Assembly (NCBI RefSeq): GCF_051195255.1
Contig: NZ_JBNJLK010000001.1
Coordinates: forward strand, 124,001 to 188,000
Direction of reading: 5' to 3'
Length of the DNA: 64,000 nucleotides
Source of the DNA: Falsirhodobacter sp051195255
GTDB taxonomy: Bacteria > Pseudomonadota > Alphaproteobacteria > Rhodobacterales > Rhodobacteraceae
Positions 27,068 through 36,743 of the stretch are shown in pieces; position 1 is the first letter of the stretch, and the number at the start of each line of letters is the position of its first letter. Under the pieces are notes generated by a model. The model had not been told where the DNA came from. It searched no databases and saw only the letters and a list, made by a program, of their open reading frames with translations. The position numbers were made by a program, and so were the translations under genes.

Positions 27068-28066
27068 ATGAACAAAGCAGCAGTTGTGACCGGCGGCAGC
27101 GCCGGGATCGGTCTTGCGATCGCGGACCGGCTGGCGCGTGCCGGTTGGGATGTTGCCATCCTGGCGCGCGGCAAGGAACGGTTGGAAGAGGCGCGTGTCC
27201 ATCTGGCGAAACGAGGTGCCCGAGTGCTCGCCCTGCCGGTGGATGTGGCTGACGCGGAGGCCGTGAACGCCGCCGCCGACCGGATCGAGGCGGAGCTGGG
27301 GCCAATCGGCGCCTGGGTGAACAACGCTATGTCGACAGTCGTCTCCAAAGCCGACCAGATCACGCCCGAGGAATACCAGCGTGTGACGGCCACCACCTAT
27401 CTGAGCCAAGTCTATGGAACCCTCGCCGCGTTGCGTCACATGAAGCCGCGACGGATGGGATCGATCGTGCAGATTTCCTCCGGCCTTGGCATTCGCCCGG
27501 CGCCGCTGCAGGCGGCGTATTGCGGTGCGAAGGCGGCGGTCACCGGGTTCACCGATGCGCTGCGGGCCGAACTGCTCGCGGACGAGGTTCCGGTCAAACT
27601 CAGCGTGGTCTACCTGCCAGCGGTGAACACTCCGCAGCCTGACTGGGCGCGCAATCACACGGGGCACCAGCAGATCCTGCCCGACCCGCTGTTCGATCCG
27701 CGTCTTTGCGCCGAGGCCACGTTATCCGCCATCCGGCACGGGCACCGTGATGTCTGGGTGGGGCGCACCACCATGCAGATGGCGCTGGTGCAGGCGATCA
27801 GTCCCTCCTTCGCGGACCGTCAGGTGGGCAGCTTCATCGACGCCCAGATGGGCGCCCCGGTCGGCAGCAAGGACGGCAACCTCTACGAACCTGGCGAAGG
27901 GCCGGCCCGGATCGATGGGATCTCCACCGACCGCATGTTGCGGACACGGCAGGAATTCATCACTTCGCGCCACGTCGGGCTGGTGAAAGCGGGTCTTGCG
28001 GCCAGCCTGCTGCTGGGCGGGGCGGCGGTTGGAGCCGTCGCCGCGCGCGCCCTTGCGCGCCGTTGA
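27068..28066 (+). CDS. SDR-family oxidoreductase with C-terminal membrane anchor
   Basis: 332-aa short-chain dehydrogenase. It has the NAD(P)-binding TGGSAGIGLAIA at residues 8-19, NNAMS, catalytic Ser in QISSGLG and YCGAKAA with Tyr-x3-Lys. After the 250-residue SDR core there is an extension ending in a hydrophobic helix (LVKAGLAASLLLGGAAVGAV) and basic tail, suggesting membrane anchoring. Such longer SDRs are frequent near stress genes in Rhizobiales and Rhodobacterales. Substrate unknown. Confidence 0.85.
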   Translation: MNKAAVVTGGSAGIGLAIADRLARAGWDVAILARGKERLEEARVHLAKRGARVLALPVDVADAEAVNAAADRIEAELGPIGAWVNNAMSTVVSKADQITPEEYQRVTATTYLSQVYGTLAALRHMKPRRMGSIVQISSGLGIRPAPLQAAYCGAKAAVTGFTDALRAELLADEVPVKLSVVYLPAVNTPQPDWARNHTGHQQILPDPLFDPRLCAEATLSAIRHGHRDVWVGRTTMQMALVQAISPSFADRQVGSFIDAQMGAPVGSKDGNLYEPGEGPARIDGISTDRMLRTRQEFITSRHVGLVKAGLAASLLLGGAAVGAVAARALARR

Positions 28067-28074
28067 GCCTGATC

Positions 28075-28093
28075 TCGGCCCGCCTTGACGGGC
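28075..28093 (+). terminator. possible terminator after the SDR gene
   Basis: GGCCCG-6 nt-CGGGCC stem directly after the SDR stop, followed by GGACCCCTTTC with only a short T run. Weak rho-independent candidate. Confidence 0.35.
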
Positions 28094-28236
28094 CGGACCC
28101 CTTTCGCCACGACCGTAAACATGTGCGGCCAAGCTTCTGTTTTGGATTCGGGATTGCGGGACCAACAAGCTGGAATCCTTGAGTGTATGGACCTTGAAGG
28201 CCCGGGAATGTGTTGTGCGGAAGAAGGAGGACGACC

Positions 28237-28422
28237 ATGACCCAGAAGCAGACACCCCGCGGACGTGCCCAGGATCGCCGGCTTGTTGCGGGCGGACAAG
28301 ACCATGAGGTCCGATACGAGGCCCGCAAAGAAGGCGTCTCGAAGCAGGAGGTGAAGGACGCCATCAAGGATGTGGGCAACAGCCGCACCCGCGTCGAGGG
28401 CAGGTTGGAGAAGAAGGACTGA
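28237..28422 (+). CDS. DUF3606 domain-containing small protein
   Basis: 61-aa charged protein. The start at 28237 follows AAGGAGG by 6 nt. It carries the DUF3606 pattern: basic N-terminus, DHEVRYEARKEGVSKQEVK and a final helix (VKDAIKDVGNSRTRVEGRL). Function unknown; such genes often occur in general-stress clusters, which fits its neighbours. Confidence 0.75.
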   Translation: MTQKQTPRGRAQDRRLVAGGQDHEVRYEARKEGVSKQEVKDAIKDVGNSRTRVEGRLEKKD

Positions 28423-28554
28423 TGATCCTTGGGGCTGCTTTCGCTCTACAGGAACTTATGTCGTCTTTGGACTGCCGTGTCGCCAACCATGTGCCATGGC
28501 CGCTGCTGGCTGTCCTACTGCGCCCGGTGCATCTGAACGCGATCCGGTGACACA

Positions 28555-29328
28555 TCACCAATCCAAAGTGATCCACGCGGGGGCGTGATCAGAAGGCTTG
28601 TCCCATCCACGGACATGAGCGTCGACCCCCGTTGTTCGCAAGACCGGAGCAAGTGCCGGCGACAGCAGAAGGTGGTCGATCCTCAAGCCGTCGTTTCGGC
28701 CATAGGCATTCCGCATGTAGTCCCAGAATGTGAAGATTTTCTCTTCGGGATGGCGCGCCCGGATGGCATCGATCCACCCCGAGGCGCATAGGCGCTCGAA
28801 CGCATGTCGTACGTCCGGGTGGAACAACGCATCCTCTCTCCACCGCTCGGGCTTGTAGACATCGAACTCCGTCGGAATGATATTGAAGTCTCCCACAAGA
28901 ATGATCGGGATCTTCGCCTCCAGCAAGGCGGCCGCATGACGTTCCAGCCGGCCGAGCCAGGCAAGCTTGTCATCGAATTTCGATCCGGGTCGCGGATTGC
29001 CGTTCGGCAGATAGACGCAGCCGATCAGCATGCCTTCTACGGCCGCTTCGAGATAACGCGCCTGTCCGTCTTCCGCGTCGCCCGGCAGTTGATCGCGTGT
29101 CAGAACCGGATCGGCATCGCGCGCCAGGATCGCGACACCATTCCACGCGCGCTGCCCTTTCCAGACGGCACCATACCCTGCACGTTGCAGCGCTTCCGCC
29201 GGAAAGGTGTTCTGGGGGCACTTCAACTCCTGCAGGCATACGACGTCAGGGGCCGCCTCGGCGAGCCATTGCAGCAGAAGGGAAAGCCGGCCACGAACGC
29301 CGTTGATGTTGAACGTCGCGATCTTCAT
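28555..29328 (-). CDS. xthA: exodeoxyribonuclease III
   Basis: 257-aa AP endonuclease/3'-5' exonuclease of the EEP superfamily. It starts MKIATFNINGVRGRLSLLLQ (29328; the longer frame to 29634 is not needed). Metal- and active-site motifs LQELKCP, GCVYLPNGN, VGDFNIIPTEFDVY, GLRIDHLLLS and the terminal SDHAPAWI are all intact. It repairs abasic and oxidised DNA; as island cargo it may be a second copy beside a chromosomal xth. Confidence 0.92.
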   Translation of the reverse strand: MKIATFNINGVRGRLSLLLQWLAEAAPDVVCLQELKCPQNTFPAEALQRAGYGAVWKGQRAWNGVAILARDADPVLTRDQLPGDAEDGQARYLEAAVEGMLIGCVYLPNGNPRPGSKFDDKLAWLGRLERHAAALLEAKIPIILVGDFNIIPTEFDVYKPERWREDALFHPDVRHAFERLCASGWIDAIRARHPEEKIFTFWDYMRNAYGRNDGLRIDHLLLSPALAPVLRTTGVDAHVRGWDKPSDHAPAWITLDW

Positions 29329-29986
29329 CCAAACCAACGGAGGACGCGGCCCGCCAGTTCCACCTCGCCCTCGGACGCGGTGCGTCAGGAGGCTTTGCTG
29401 CGCGGTGTCCATCAGCCCCTCCAGAAGTGCCCTGCTCAGCGGGTTCTCAGAGACGCCCGGCACCGGGCCCAGTGACCCACGATCACGTCGCACCTTTGTC
29501 GGCAGGTCGAGAGGATACGGCCGCAGTATGGTCCCCCGAGATCCTAAAGAACGCCAAACGGCGCGGCCGACGAGGTAGATCTGAAAGGACATGCCGCCCA
29601 CAGGTTTGAGCCGGCAGCCGACGATCAACGGCACGCCAGTGGTGGCTCCCGGGCAACCCGCAGTGGCGGCTCTCGCCGCGAACAGAGGAGCTTAGGTTCC
29701 TCCTGAGTGGCGGCCCATCCGGCACCAGGATGAGCATAGCAGGCTGGTCTAGGACCTTGGTTTTGTCTTGAGGTCCAATCTGGACGCGGCACCTTCTAGT
29801 GGATCCGCAACGTGATGCCTGCGGGCCAGCAAAGGATTTTAATGAAACCAAGCTTTGTGTCGAACAAGTATAAACCTCCGCGGAAAAGTCAGTCATTCCA
29901 AAACGGACTTGCTCGTTCCGAACCGGATCTTGCCTCCTTTAAGTCATAGGGTGACCCTGTCGTGACAATCACCGGCGCGAGGGATC
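29329..29986. other. intergenic stretch of about 660 nt, possible gene remnants
   Basis: The part next to xthA on the minus strand reads SFQIYLVGRAVWRSLGSRG then SENPLSRALLEGLMDTAQ in one frame and a short continuation ending VELAGRVLRWFG in another, whose TGA overlaps the xthA ATG. This looks like the frameshifted end of an upstream gene I do not recognise. Nothing is seen in 29640-29986 beyond the promoter region of the S9 peptidase. Confidence 0.35.
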
Positions 29987-31807
29987 ATGACACGCATCTT
30001 CAAGAACACGGGCGATGTCGGACTGACAATGGCCGACCTGATCCACATGCGCGAGGCGCGAGCTGAGGCGGTCTCGGCCGATGGCACGCTGATCGCGAGC
30101 ATCGAGAACACTTCGGGCCTGCCACAAGTCTGGATGCGGGCCGCGGCAGGAGGAGCCGCCTGGAAGGTGACGGATTTGCCTGAGCGTGTGGTGCAGATGG
30201 CCTTCTCGCCTGTGGGTCGCGACCTTTTGGTCACGATCGATTGCGGCGGGGACGAGCGGTTCCAGTTCCACCTCCTCTCCGACGGGACGGGGCCAGCGCG
30301 CGCCCTGACCGCGGCTCCAGGGGTCGTCCATGTCTGGGGGGCCTGGTCACCCTGCGGCACGAGGATCGCCTATGCGTCCAACGCTCGCGATGCACGCATC
30401 ATGGATATCCATGAGATGACGGTCGCAACGGGTGCAACCCGCTTTCTGCACAAGGGGCACGGCTTTCAAGAAGCGATCGCCTGGACGCCGGACGGCGCAG
30501 GACTGCTGCTGCGAGATTCTTTGCACGGAACGAATCAGCAGTCTCTCGCCCTGCTCGACATCGCGACGGGGCATGTTCGCAACCTTGCCCCTGAAACGGG
30601 GCGCACGCGCTATGTCGCGGCCCGTATGGCAAAAGACGGCAGCGGCATCCACCTGATTTGCGACCAGGGAAAGGAGTTTCACGCCCTGCAATGGCTGGAT
30701 CTTGCCAAGAACCAGATCACGCCGCTGATCGTGGTGGAAGGTCGGGACATCGACCTCTGGGCGCCACATCCCGATGGTGCTCAGGCCTGGGTAGTGGTGA
30801 ACGAGGAAGGGGCGTCACGCCTCGCCCTCATGCCGCTGGTGGGAGGTGATGGGGTGGATATCGCTCTGCCCCTTTATGGAGTTATCCAGTCTCTGAAGGT
30901 GCTGCCCGATGGGCAACTCCTGATGACGTTGGAGGGACCGAATGATCCCGCCGATCTGTGGCGCCACGACCCGACGGCCGGCACATGGACCAACTTGTCA
31001 CAGGTGCCGAAGGCGGGGGTTCGTCTGGCCGATCGGCCGATGCCTGTCGTCGCACGGCTGCCGGGGGTCAATGGGGCGGCGGTTCCGCACCTCGTCTATG
31101 CGCCGACGGGCGAACGTCCTGCCGCCGGCTGGCCCGTGCTGTTCATCGTACATGGCGGGCCTGAGGCACAGTGGCGCCCGACCTTCCGCGCCGACATCCA
31201 CCACTACACCTCGCACGGGATCATGGTGGTGGCGCCGAACGTGCGCGGTTCCACCGGCTATGGCCGCGCATGGCAGGAGGCCGACGATGTCGAGAAGCGC
31301 ATGGACAGCGTCGGCGACCTGATCGCGCTGGCCCGCAGTTTTGCAGCGCGCGAGGATGTGGACGCCACAAGGATCGGCGTCATGGGGCAATCCTATGGCG
31401 GCTTCATGGTGCTGGCGGCCCTGACCGAAGCGCCGGACCTTTGGCGCACCGGCATCGACATCTATGGCGTGGCGAACTTCACCACGCTGATGGAAACGAC
31501 GGGTCCGTGGCGCGCGGCACTGCGGGCCGCCGAATATGGCGATCCTGTGGCGGATGCGGCCTTTCTGGCCGACGTGTCGCCCGTGAAGCATCTGGACCGT
31601 GTCACCGCCCCACTGCTGGTCATCCACGCCACCGATGATCCGCGCGTGCCGATGGAGCAGGGCGAGCAGGTCTTCGCCCGCCTGCGTGGCCGTGGCCACG
31701 CGGTGGAGATGCTGAGGATCGAGCACGAGGGCCACGGCTTCGTCCGGCTTCGAAATCGCCTGACCGTCTTCGGACGCATCGCCGATTGGCTGGCCCGCAC
31801 CCTCTGA
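29987..31807 (+). CDS. S9-family (prolyl oligopeptidase) serine peptidase
   Basis: 606-aa enzyme with an N-terminal beta-propeller (repeats such as QVWMRAAAGG, FSPVGRDLLVTI, WSPCGTRIAYASN) and a C-terminal alpha/beta-hydrolase domain from about residue 370. Catalytic triad: Ser469 in GQSYGGFM, Asp551 in TDDPRVP, His583 in HEGHGF. There is no signal peptide, so it is probably cytosolic, cleaving short peptides or acylpeptides. It is directly upstream (17 nt) of an oligopeptide-type binding-protein gene, suggesting it processes imported substrate. Confidence 0.92.
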   Translation: MTRIFKNTGDVGLTMADLIHMREARAEAVSADGTLIASIENTSGLPQVWMRAAAGGAAWKVTDLPERVVQMAFSPVGRDLLVTIDCGGDERFQFHLLSDGTGPARALTAAPGVVHVWGAWSPCGTRIAYASNARDARIMDIHEMTVATGATRFLHKGHGFQEAIAWTPDGAGLLLRDSLHGTNQQSLALLDIATGHVRNLAPETGRTRYVAARMAKDGSGIHLICDQGKEFHALQWLDLAKNQITPLIVVEGRDIDLWAPHPDGAQAWVVVNEEGASRLALMPLVGGDGVDIALPLYGVIQSLKVLPDGQLLMTLEGPNDPADLWRHDPTAGTWTNLSQVPKAGVRLADRPMPVVARLPGVNGAAVPHLVYAPTGERPAAGWPVLFIVHGGPEAQWRPTFRADIHHYTSHGIMVVAPNVRGSTGYGRAWQEADDVEKRMDSVGDLIALARSFAAREDVDATRIGVMGQSYGGFMVLAALTEAPDLWRTGIDIYGVANFTTLMETTGPWRAALRAAEYGDPVADAAFLADVSPVKHLDRVTAPLLVIHATDDPRVPMEQGEQVFARLRGRGHAVEMLRIEHEGHGFVRLRNRLTVFGRIADWLARTL

Positions 31808-31824
31808 TTTCAAAGGAGAGCCCG

Positions 31825-33405
31825 ATGAAACCGCTTCTGCCCGCCCTGCTGCTGGCCCTTCCCCTTCCGGCCTTGGCCGCGACGCCCGACACGGCGCTGG
31901 TCATGGCCTACAACATCGACGCGATCAGCACATTCGATCCCGCGCAGGTGGCCGAGGTGGTCACGGACGAGATCCTGACCAACACCTGCGATGCCCTTGT
32001 GGACTTCGATCCGGGCGATGAGGCGAACTTCATCCCGTCGCTTGCGGAACGTTGGGATGTGGCAGAGGATGGCCAGACGATCACCTTCCACCTGAAGGAG
32101 GGTCTGGTCTTTCCCGACGGAACGCCCGCCACCGCCCGTGACCTGATCTGGTCGATGCACCGCGTGCTGAGCCTTGGTTACGGCAATGCCGCGCAGCTGA
32201 CCGATTTCGGCTTTACCGCGGAGAACATGGCCGAACGCATCACCGCGCCAGATGACCGGACGGTGATTCTATCGCTGGACCGCCCCTACCCTGTCAACCT
32301 CGTCATGGGCTCCATCGGGGCGAACAGGGTATCGTTCCTCCTGAACCGGGCCGAGATCGAGCCGAACGCCCAAGGCGAGGACATGGGCAACGCATGGCTG
32401 GGCGCGCGCACGGCTTGCGTCGGACCTTATACGCTGGCTCGCTGGAACTCGGGCGAGTCGGTAATGCTGGAGGCGTCGGAGCGTTATGCAGGCCCAGCCC
32501 CTGCCCTTCCGCGCATCCTGATCCGCCATGTGGCAGAGCCGGGAACACAGCGGCTGATGCTGCAGCACGGTGATGTCGACATCGCCCGCAACCTCAACCC
32601 TGACGACCTTGTGGCGGTGGCGGAGATGGACGGGCTGCGCGTGGATACTGCCCTGAAGCCCTCGATGTTCTACATGGCGATGAACCTGTCACAAAAGCCG
32701 TTCGACGACCCGAAGGTGCGTCTCGCGATGCGCTACCTGATCGACTATCAAGGCTTGGGTGATACGGTGATGAACGGCATAGGCGTGCCGCGAGCCAGCT
32801 TCGTCCAACTCGGTGCCTACGGAGCGCTGGATGAGGAGGCGGGCCAGCCCTTCAACCTCGACATCGAAAAGGCACGGGCGCTGCTGGCCGAGGCGGGATA
32901 TCCAGAGGGCTTCACCGTATCGCTGATCCTCGGCTCCCATGCCTATGCGGATCCTATCGCGCAGACGATCCAGGAGGCGGCGGCCAAGGTCGGCGTGACG
33001 TTCCAGATCGAGCGCATGGCCAACTCCCAACTGTTCGCCAAGACCCGCGCGCGGGAGTTCCAGGCCGCCATGCTCGGCTTCAAGACGTCCGTGCCCGACG
33101 CACATGGCATGGCCTCACGCCACGTCGCGAACCCCGACAATGGGGCCGGCGCGGGGCTGGGCCAATATCCAAGCTGGCGGTCGGCGTATCATGACCCGGC
33201 GATGAACGCGCGGGTGGAAGATGCGCTGTTCGAACGCGACCCCGCCACCCGCACCGAGATGTATCACCAGCTTCAGCGCGACGTCATGCAGGACGGGCCG
33301 CAGGCCTATATCATGCAAACCATGGAATCCGCGGCCCTGTCCGACGCGGTGACCGAATGGACATGGAACGGCTTCCGCACCTATTACGATCTGGCCGCAA
33401 AATGA
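31825..33405 (+). CDS. ABC transporter substrate-binding protein, family 5 (dipeptide/oligopeptide type), copy 1
   Basis: 526-aa periplasmic binding protein with signal peptide MKPLLPALLLALPLPALA and an AAAGGAG ribosome-binding site. The core shows AISTFDPAQVAEVVTDEIL and LAERWDVAEDGQTITFHLKE. It closely resembles the second binding protein encoded at 40292-41881 (shared ALVMA.NIDAISTFDPAQ start and WTWNGFRTYY end). No permease genes adjoin it, so it may use the DppBCDF-like components encoded 3-9 kb away. Confidence 0.92.
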   Translation: MKPLLPALLLALPLPALAATPDTALVMAYNIDAISTFDPAQVAEVVTDEILTNTCDALVDFDPGDEANFIPSLAERWDVAEDGQTITFHLKEGLVFPDGTPATARDLIWSMHRVLSLGYGNAAQLTDFGFTAENMAERITAPDDRTVILSLDRPYPVNLVMGSIGANRVSFLLNRAEIEPNAQGEDMGNAWLGARTACVGPYTLARWNSGESVMLEASERYAGPAPALPRILIRHVAEPGTQRLMLQHGDVDIARNLNPDDLVAVAEMDGLRVDTALKPSMFYMAMNLSQKPFDDPKVRLAMRYLIDYQGLGDTVMNGIGVPRASFVQLGAYGALDEEAGQPFNLDIEKARALLAEAGYPEGFTVSLILGSHAYADPIAQTIQEAAAKVGVTFQIERMANSQLFAKTRAREFQAAMLGFKTSVPDAHGMASRHVANPDNGAGAGLGQYPSWRSAYHDPAMNARVEDALFERDPATRTEMYHQLQRDVMQDGPQAYIMQTMESAALSDAVTEWTWNGFRTYYDLAAK

Positions 33406-34367
33406 ACGTGGGCAGCACAGGCTGGAACACCGCGGAAATCGATCACTTGGTGGACACGCTGGAAACGGATTGCCTGCTGATCCTTCAGGGCGGCCGCACC
33501 GTCTACTCCTATGGCGACGTCACGCACCGCTACCTCTGCCACTCTATGCGCAAGTCCTTTCTGGCCGCGCTGATGGGGCAGGATGTGGAGGCGGGGATCA
33601 TCCGCCTTGACGCGACGCTGGAGGAGTTGGGCATCGACGACAACGAAGGTCTGTCGGCGGTGGAGCGGAAGGCGCTGGTCCATGATCTGCTGACCGCCCG
33701 CTCAGGGATCTATCATCCGGCGGGCTATGAGACCGAGTGGATGAAGTCGATCAAGGAAAAGCGCCATTCCCACGGGCCAGGCACATTCTGGTGCTACAAC
33801 AACTGGGACTTCAACGCGCTTGGCACGATCTTCGTGCGGGCGACGGGGCAAAGCGTGGCGGAGGCCTTCGCGGCGCGCATCGCCCGGCCGCTCGGGTTCC
33901 AAGACTTCGATGCCGCCCGCGACGCCTGGACAGAAAGCTTCGTCGAAAGCCGCCACGACGCTTATCCCTTCCGGCTCTCCTCGCGCGATCTGGCGCGGTT
34001 CGGGCAGATGTTCCTGCAAGGCGGCATGTGGGAGGGGCGCCGTATCCTGCCCGACGGTTGGGCGGAGGAGAATGTCATGCCCTATTCGCATGCCGGCACC
34101 CGCGGGGCCTATGGCTACATGTGGTGGCTGGAACGCGACGGGGTCTTCGCTCCGGGCTGCGTGACGCCGCGCGGCAGCTATGCCGCCGTGGGCGCGGGTG
34201 GGCATTACTGCCTTGTGGTGCCGGAGCGTGACATGGTGATCGTCCACCGCGTGAACACCGACATCAAGGGACGGACGATCAGCAAGCACGGCTTCGGCCG
34301 CCTGCTGCGCGCCATCTTCGCGACCAGCGCGCAGCCTGCCCAGCAGGGGATCATTCCTGCCCAGTGA
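33402..34367 (+). CDS. class-C beta-lactamase-like serine hydrolase
   Basis: 321-aa hydrolase of the beta-lactamase/DD-peptidase fold. The nucleophile motif Ser48-Met-Arg-Lys51 (SxxK) and Tyr132-Asn-Asn (YxN type) are present; a KTG-like third motif is not obvious. No signal peptide. The ATG overlaps the binding-protein stop. In such clusters these enzymes act as esterases, amidases or D-aminopeptidases more often than as resistance enzymes (family knowledge). Substrate unknown. Confidence 0.86.
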   Translation: MNVGSTGWNTAEIDHLVDTLETDCLLILQGGRTVYSYGDVTHRYLCHSMRKSFLAALMGQDVEAGIIRLDATLEELGIDDNEGLSAVERKALVHDLLTARSGIYHPAGYETEWMKSIKEKRHSHGPGTFWCYNNWDFNALGTIFVRATGQSVAEAFAARIARPLGFQDFDAARDAWTESFVESRHDAYPFRLSSRDLARFGQMFLQGGMWEGRRILPDGWAEENVMPYSHAGTRGAYGYMWWLERDGVFAPGCVTPRGSYAAVGAGGHYCLVVPERDMVIVHRVNTDIKGRTISKHGFGRLLRAIFATSAQPAQQGIIPAQ

Positions 34368-34472
34368 TTGCCCAATGCCGGTCTGGCAATTCTTCATCGC
34401 CAGCCTTGTCATTGACCTGAGCGTGTCTCGGACCGCCTCCTGACAGGACCAATCCTGCGCCGGAGGCACGTC

Positions 34473-35411
34473 ATGGAACTCAAGCTCCTTGAGGATTTTC
34501 TTTGTCTGAACGACACGCGCAACTTTTCCCGCGCGGCGGAAGCGCGCAACGTCACCCAGTCGGCACTGTCCAAGCGCATCCGCACGCTGGAACACTGGCT
34601 AGGTGCGACATTGGTCGACCGATCCTCTTATCCGATCGAACTGACACCGGAAGGCGCCGCCATGGTGCCACAAGCGCGAGAGCTGGTGGCCACGTTCCTG
34701 GGCATGCGCTCGGGCATCCGGGCCTTCGCCACGCCGGGGCGCAACTGCATCCGGCTGGCGGCGTTGCACACGCTGCGCGTGGCCTTCCTGCCCGAATGGC
34801 GTCAGAGGATCGAGGCGGCGACTGGCCCTCTCGTGATCGAAAACACGGGCTCCTTCGCCGCCTATGCCCAGACCCTTCGCCAATTCCGCAATGGAGAGAC
34901 GGACCTTCTCCTGACATATGCCCATGCATCGGTCGCGAACGGTCTTTGTCCGGAAGAGTTCGAATCCTGCCTCCTTGGGCATGACCGGCTTTTACCTCTG
35001 TCCGCGCCGGGGACGGACGGGCGACCGCTGCACCAGCTCGACGCCGGGGGCGTCGTCAATTTCCTGAGCTATGGCACGTCTTCATTCTTCGCGCGTGCCT
35101 TGGCCCCACTGCTGAGTGAGCGGCCCATGGGGTTGAATGTCGCCGCCACCAACGCGATGAGCGTAGGACTTCAGTCGCTGGCCAAAGTCGGATGCGGCTT
35201 TGCCTGGATTCCCGAGACGCTGGCCCTCCCCGACCTGCGATCGGGTGAACTGGTGCTCGCAGGTGGTCCGGAATGGGTGCTGGAGCTGGAGGTAAGGCTT
35301 TTCCGTCACCGCCGCACCAAGCGTCCGGTGACGGAGCGGGTCTGGCACGCGGCGCAAGCCCTTCTGGCTGAGGAGCCCGCCAACGTCACCCCCTTGCGCC
35401 GCCGGAATTGA
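34473..35411 (+). CDS. LysR-family transcriptional regulator of the peptide-uptake cluster
   Basis: 312-aa regulator with MELKLLEDFLCLNDTRNFSR, an HTH (AAEARNVTQSALSKRIRTLE) and a C-terminal effector-binding domain. It follows the serine hydrolase by about 105 nt, in the same direction, and is convergent with the MmgE/PrpD gene (3-nt gap). By location it probably controls one or both transport operons. Confidence 0.9.
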   Translation: MELKLLEDFLCLNDTRNFSRAAEARNVTQSALSKRIRTLEHWLGATLVDRSSYPIELTPEGAAMVPQARELVATFLGMRSGIRAFATPGRNCIRLAALHTLRVAFLPEWRQRIEAATGPLVIENTGSFAAYAQTLRQFRNGETDLLLTYAHASVANGLCPEEFESCLLGHDRLLPLSAPGTDGRPLHQLDAGGVVNFLSYGTSSFFARALAPLLSERPMGLNVAATNAMSVGLQSLAKVGCGFAWIPETLALPDLRSGELVLAGGPEWVLELEVRLFRHRRTKRPVTERVWHAAQALLAEEPANVTPLRRRN

Positions 35412-35414
35412 GCG

Positions 35415-36734
35415 TCAGGCGGGCAGCAACATCCGCGCCCCGATGATGTCGCCGATCAGGGACAGGTCGGGCAGATCGTCCAGTGCCAGCAGGCGCTCAT
35501 ACACATCCGCGCGGCCGGTGCAGTCCGTGAACTTCGCCCGGCGCTGGGCCTCCGTCAGCGGGTCGAGGATGGTGCCGCGGGCGTGGCTGCGCGATGCCTC
35601 GAAACAACGACCGTCCTTCAGCCGCAACGTCATGCGGTGCGCCGCCTTCAGCGCGGCCTTCTGCTCCTCTTCCGGCAGCAGGACCATCGCGATGCGCGGC
35701 AGAAGGGCGCGGATGTGCGGCGCCTGCGTCGCCTCGGGCGTGAAATCGGCCAGGTACAGCACATCCTGATGCAGCGCCCGTGCAAGACAATATTGCATCG
35801 AAAAGCGCGCCTCCATCTCGTCCTGCGGATCGGGGAAGGCAAGGTTGCGATAGTTCGCCAGCGCCACCGCGACCTCCACATGCTCCACATCGTCGGGGCC
35901 GAAGCCGTGCGTGTGCCGCAGGTCGTGGATCATGTCGATCGCGTTGTGGGTGGACCCGCAGCAGGGATGCAGTTTCGGCGACAGCCCTTCTATCCCGATG
36001 ACATGCGGCCCCTCCTCGATGGTCCATGTCGCGTGAACACCCGCACCAAACAGCTCTCCGAACCCCTGCGGGCGTTCGAGGATGTCCGTCCGGCCCTGAA
36101 GGCCCGCCTTTGCGAACAGCGCCGCCTCGGTCGCGTTGCGCGCCGCGACGCCGGCGTGGAAGGGCTTGGCGGAGGTGCCGAACTGCCCTTTCGGCCCGCA
36201 AGCCGTGGAGGTGGCCAGCGACATCGCCTGCACCACATCCGCGCCCGCCAGCAGCGCCGCCCCGGCCGCGGACCCGATCGGCGCGACTGTGGAGGTTCCA
36301 TGCCATCCGGCGGTGTAGTGATGCGGACGCACCCCCTGCCCCACCAGCGCCTGCGCCTCCAGTCCCGCAAGATAGGCATCGACCAGCTGCCGCCCCGTGG
36401 CCCCCACCGCCTGCCCAACCGCGATCAGCGCGGGCACCATGACGGCGGAAGCGTGACTCATCCCCGGCCCGAAGTTGTCGTCGAAATCGAGCGCATGGGC
36501 TGCGACACCATTGAGCAGCGCCGCGTCCGAAGGCGTGGCGTGGCCATGGGGGGTGGCGCAAGGGCCGCCAGCCGGTGGACGGGCGGTCAGGATGGCGCGC
36601 GTGGCCATGTCATCCTTCCCCGCAACAATGCAGGCGATGGTGTCGACAATCGCATCTACCGCCGCATGGCGGTCGGCGAGCGTGATCCGGCATCCGCCCG
36701 TCACGCGGGCGGCAATCTGTTCCAGAACGGTCAT
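35415..36734 (-). CDS. MmgE/PrpD-family protein
   Basis: 439-aa protein of the 2-methylcitrate dehydratase-like family. Seen are HALDFDDNFGPGMSHASAVM near residue 84, GWHGTSTVAPIGSAAGAALL and KLHPCCGSTHNAIDMI in the middle. Many members are not PrpD; related ones isomerise or dehydrate small polycarboxylates such as iminodisuccinate or cis-aconitate. It is the last gene of the minus-strand transport operon, so it may act on a product of the imported compound. Confidence 0.88.
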   Translation of the reverse strand: MTVLEQIAARVTGGCRITLADRHAAVDAIVDTIACIVAGKDDMATRAILTARPPAGGPCATPHGHATPSDAALLNGVAAHALDFDDNFGPGMSHASAVMVPALIAVGQAVGATGRQLVDAYLAGLEAQALVGQGVRPHHYTAGWHGTSTVAPIGSAAGAALLAGADVVQAMSLATSTACGPKGQFGTSAKPFHAGVAARNATEAALFAKAGLQGRTDILERPQGFGELFGAGVHATWTIEEGPHVIGIEGLSPKLHPCCGSTHNAIDMIHDLRHTHGFGPDDVEHVEVAVALANYRNLAFPDPQDEMEARFSMQYCLARALHQDVLYLADFTPEATQAPHIRALLPRIAMVLLPEEEQKAALKAAHRMTLRLKDGRCFEASRSHARGTILDPLTEAQRRAKFTDCTGRADVYERLLALDDLPDLSLIGDIIGARMLLPA

Positions 36735-36743
36735 GGCGTCTCC

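Noticed and set aside
33357..33401. A peptide MERLPHLL seen before the serine hydrolase and also before the DppB-type gene (40296-40334)
   Set aside because: Both are out-of-frame readings of the similar 3' ends of the two paralogous binding-protein genes, not shared leader peptides.
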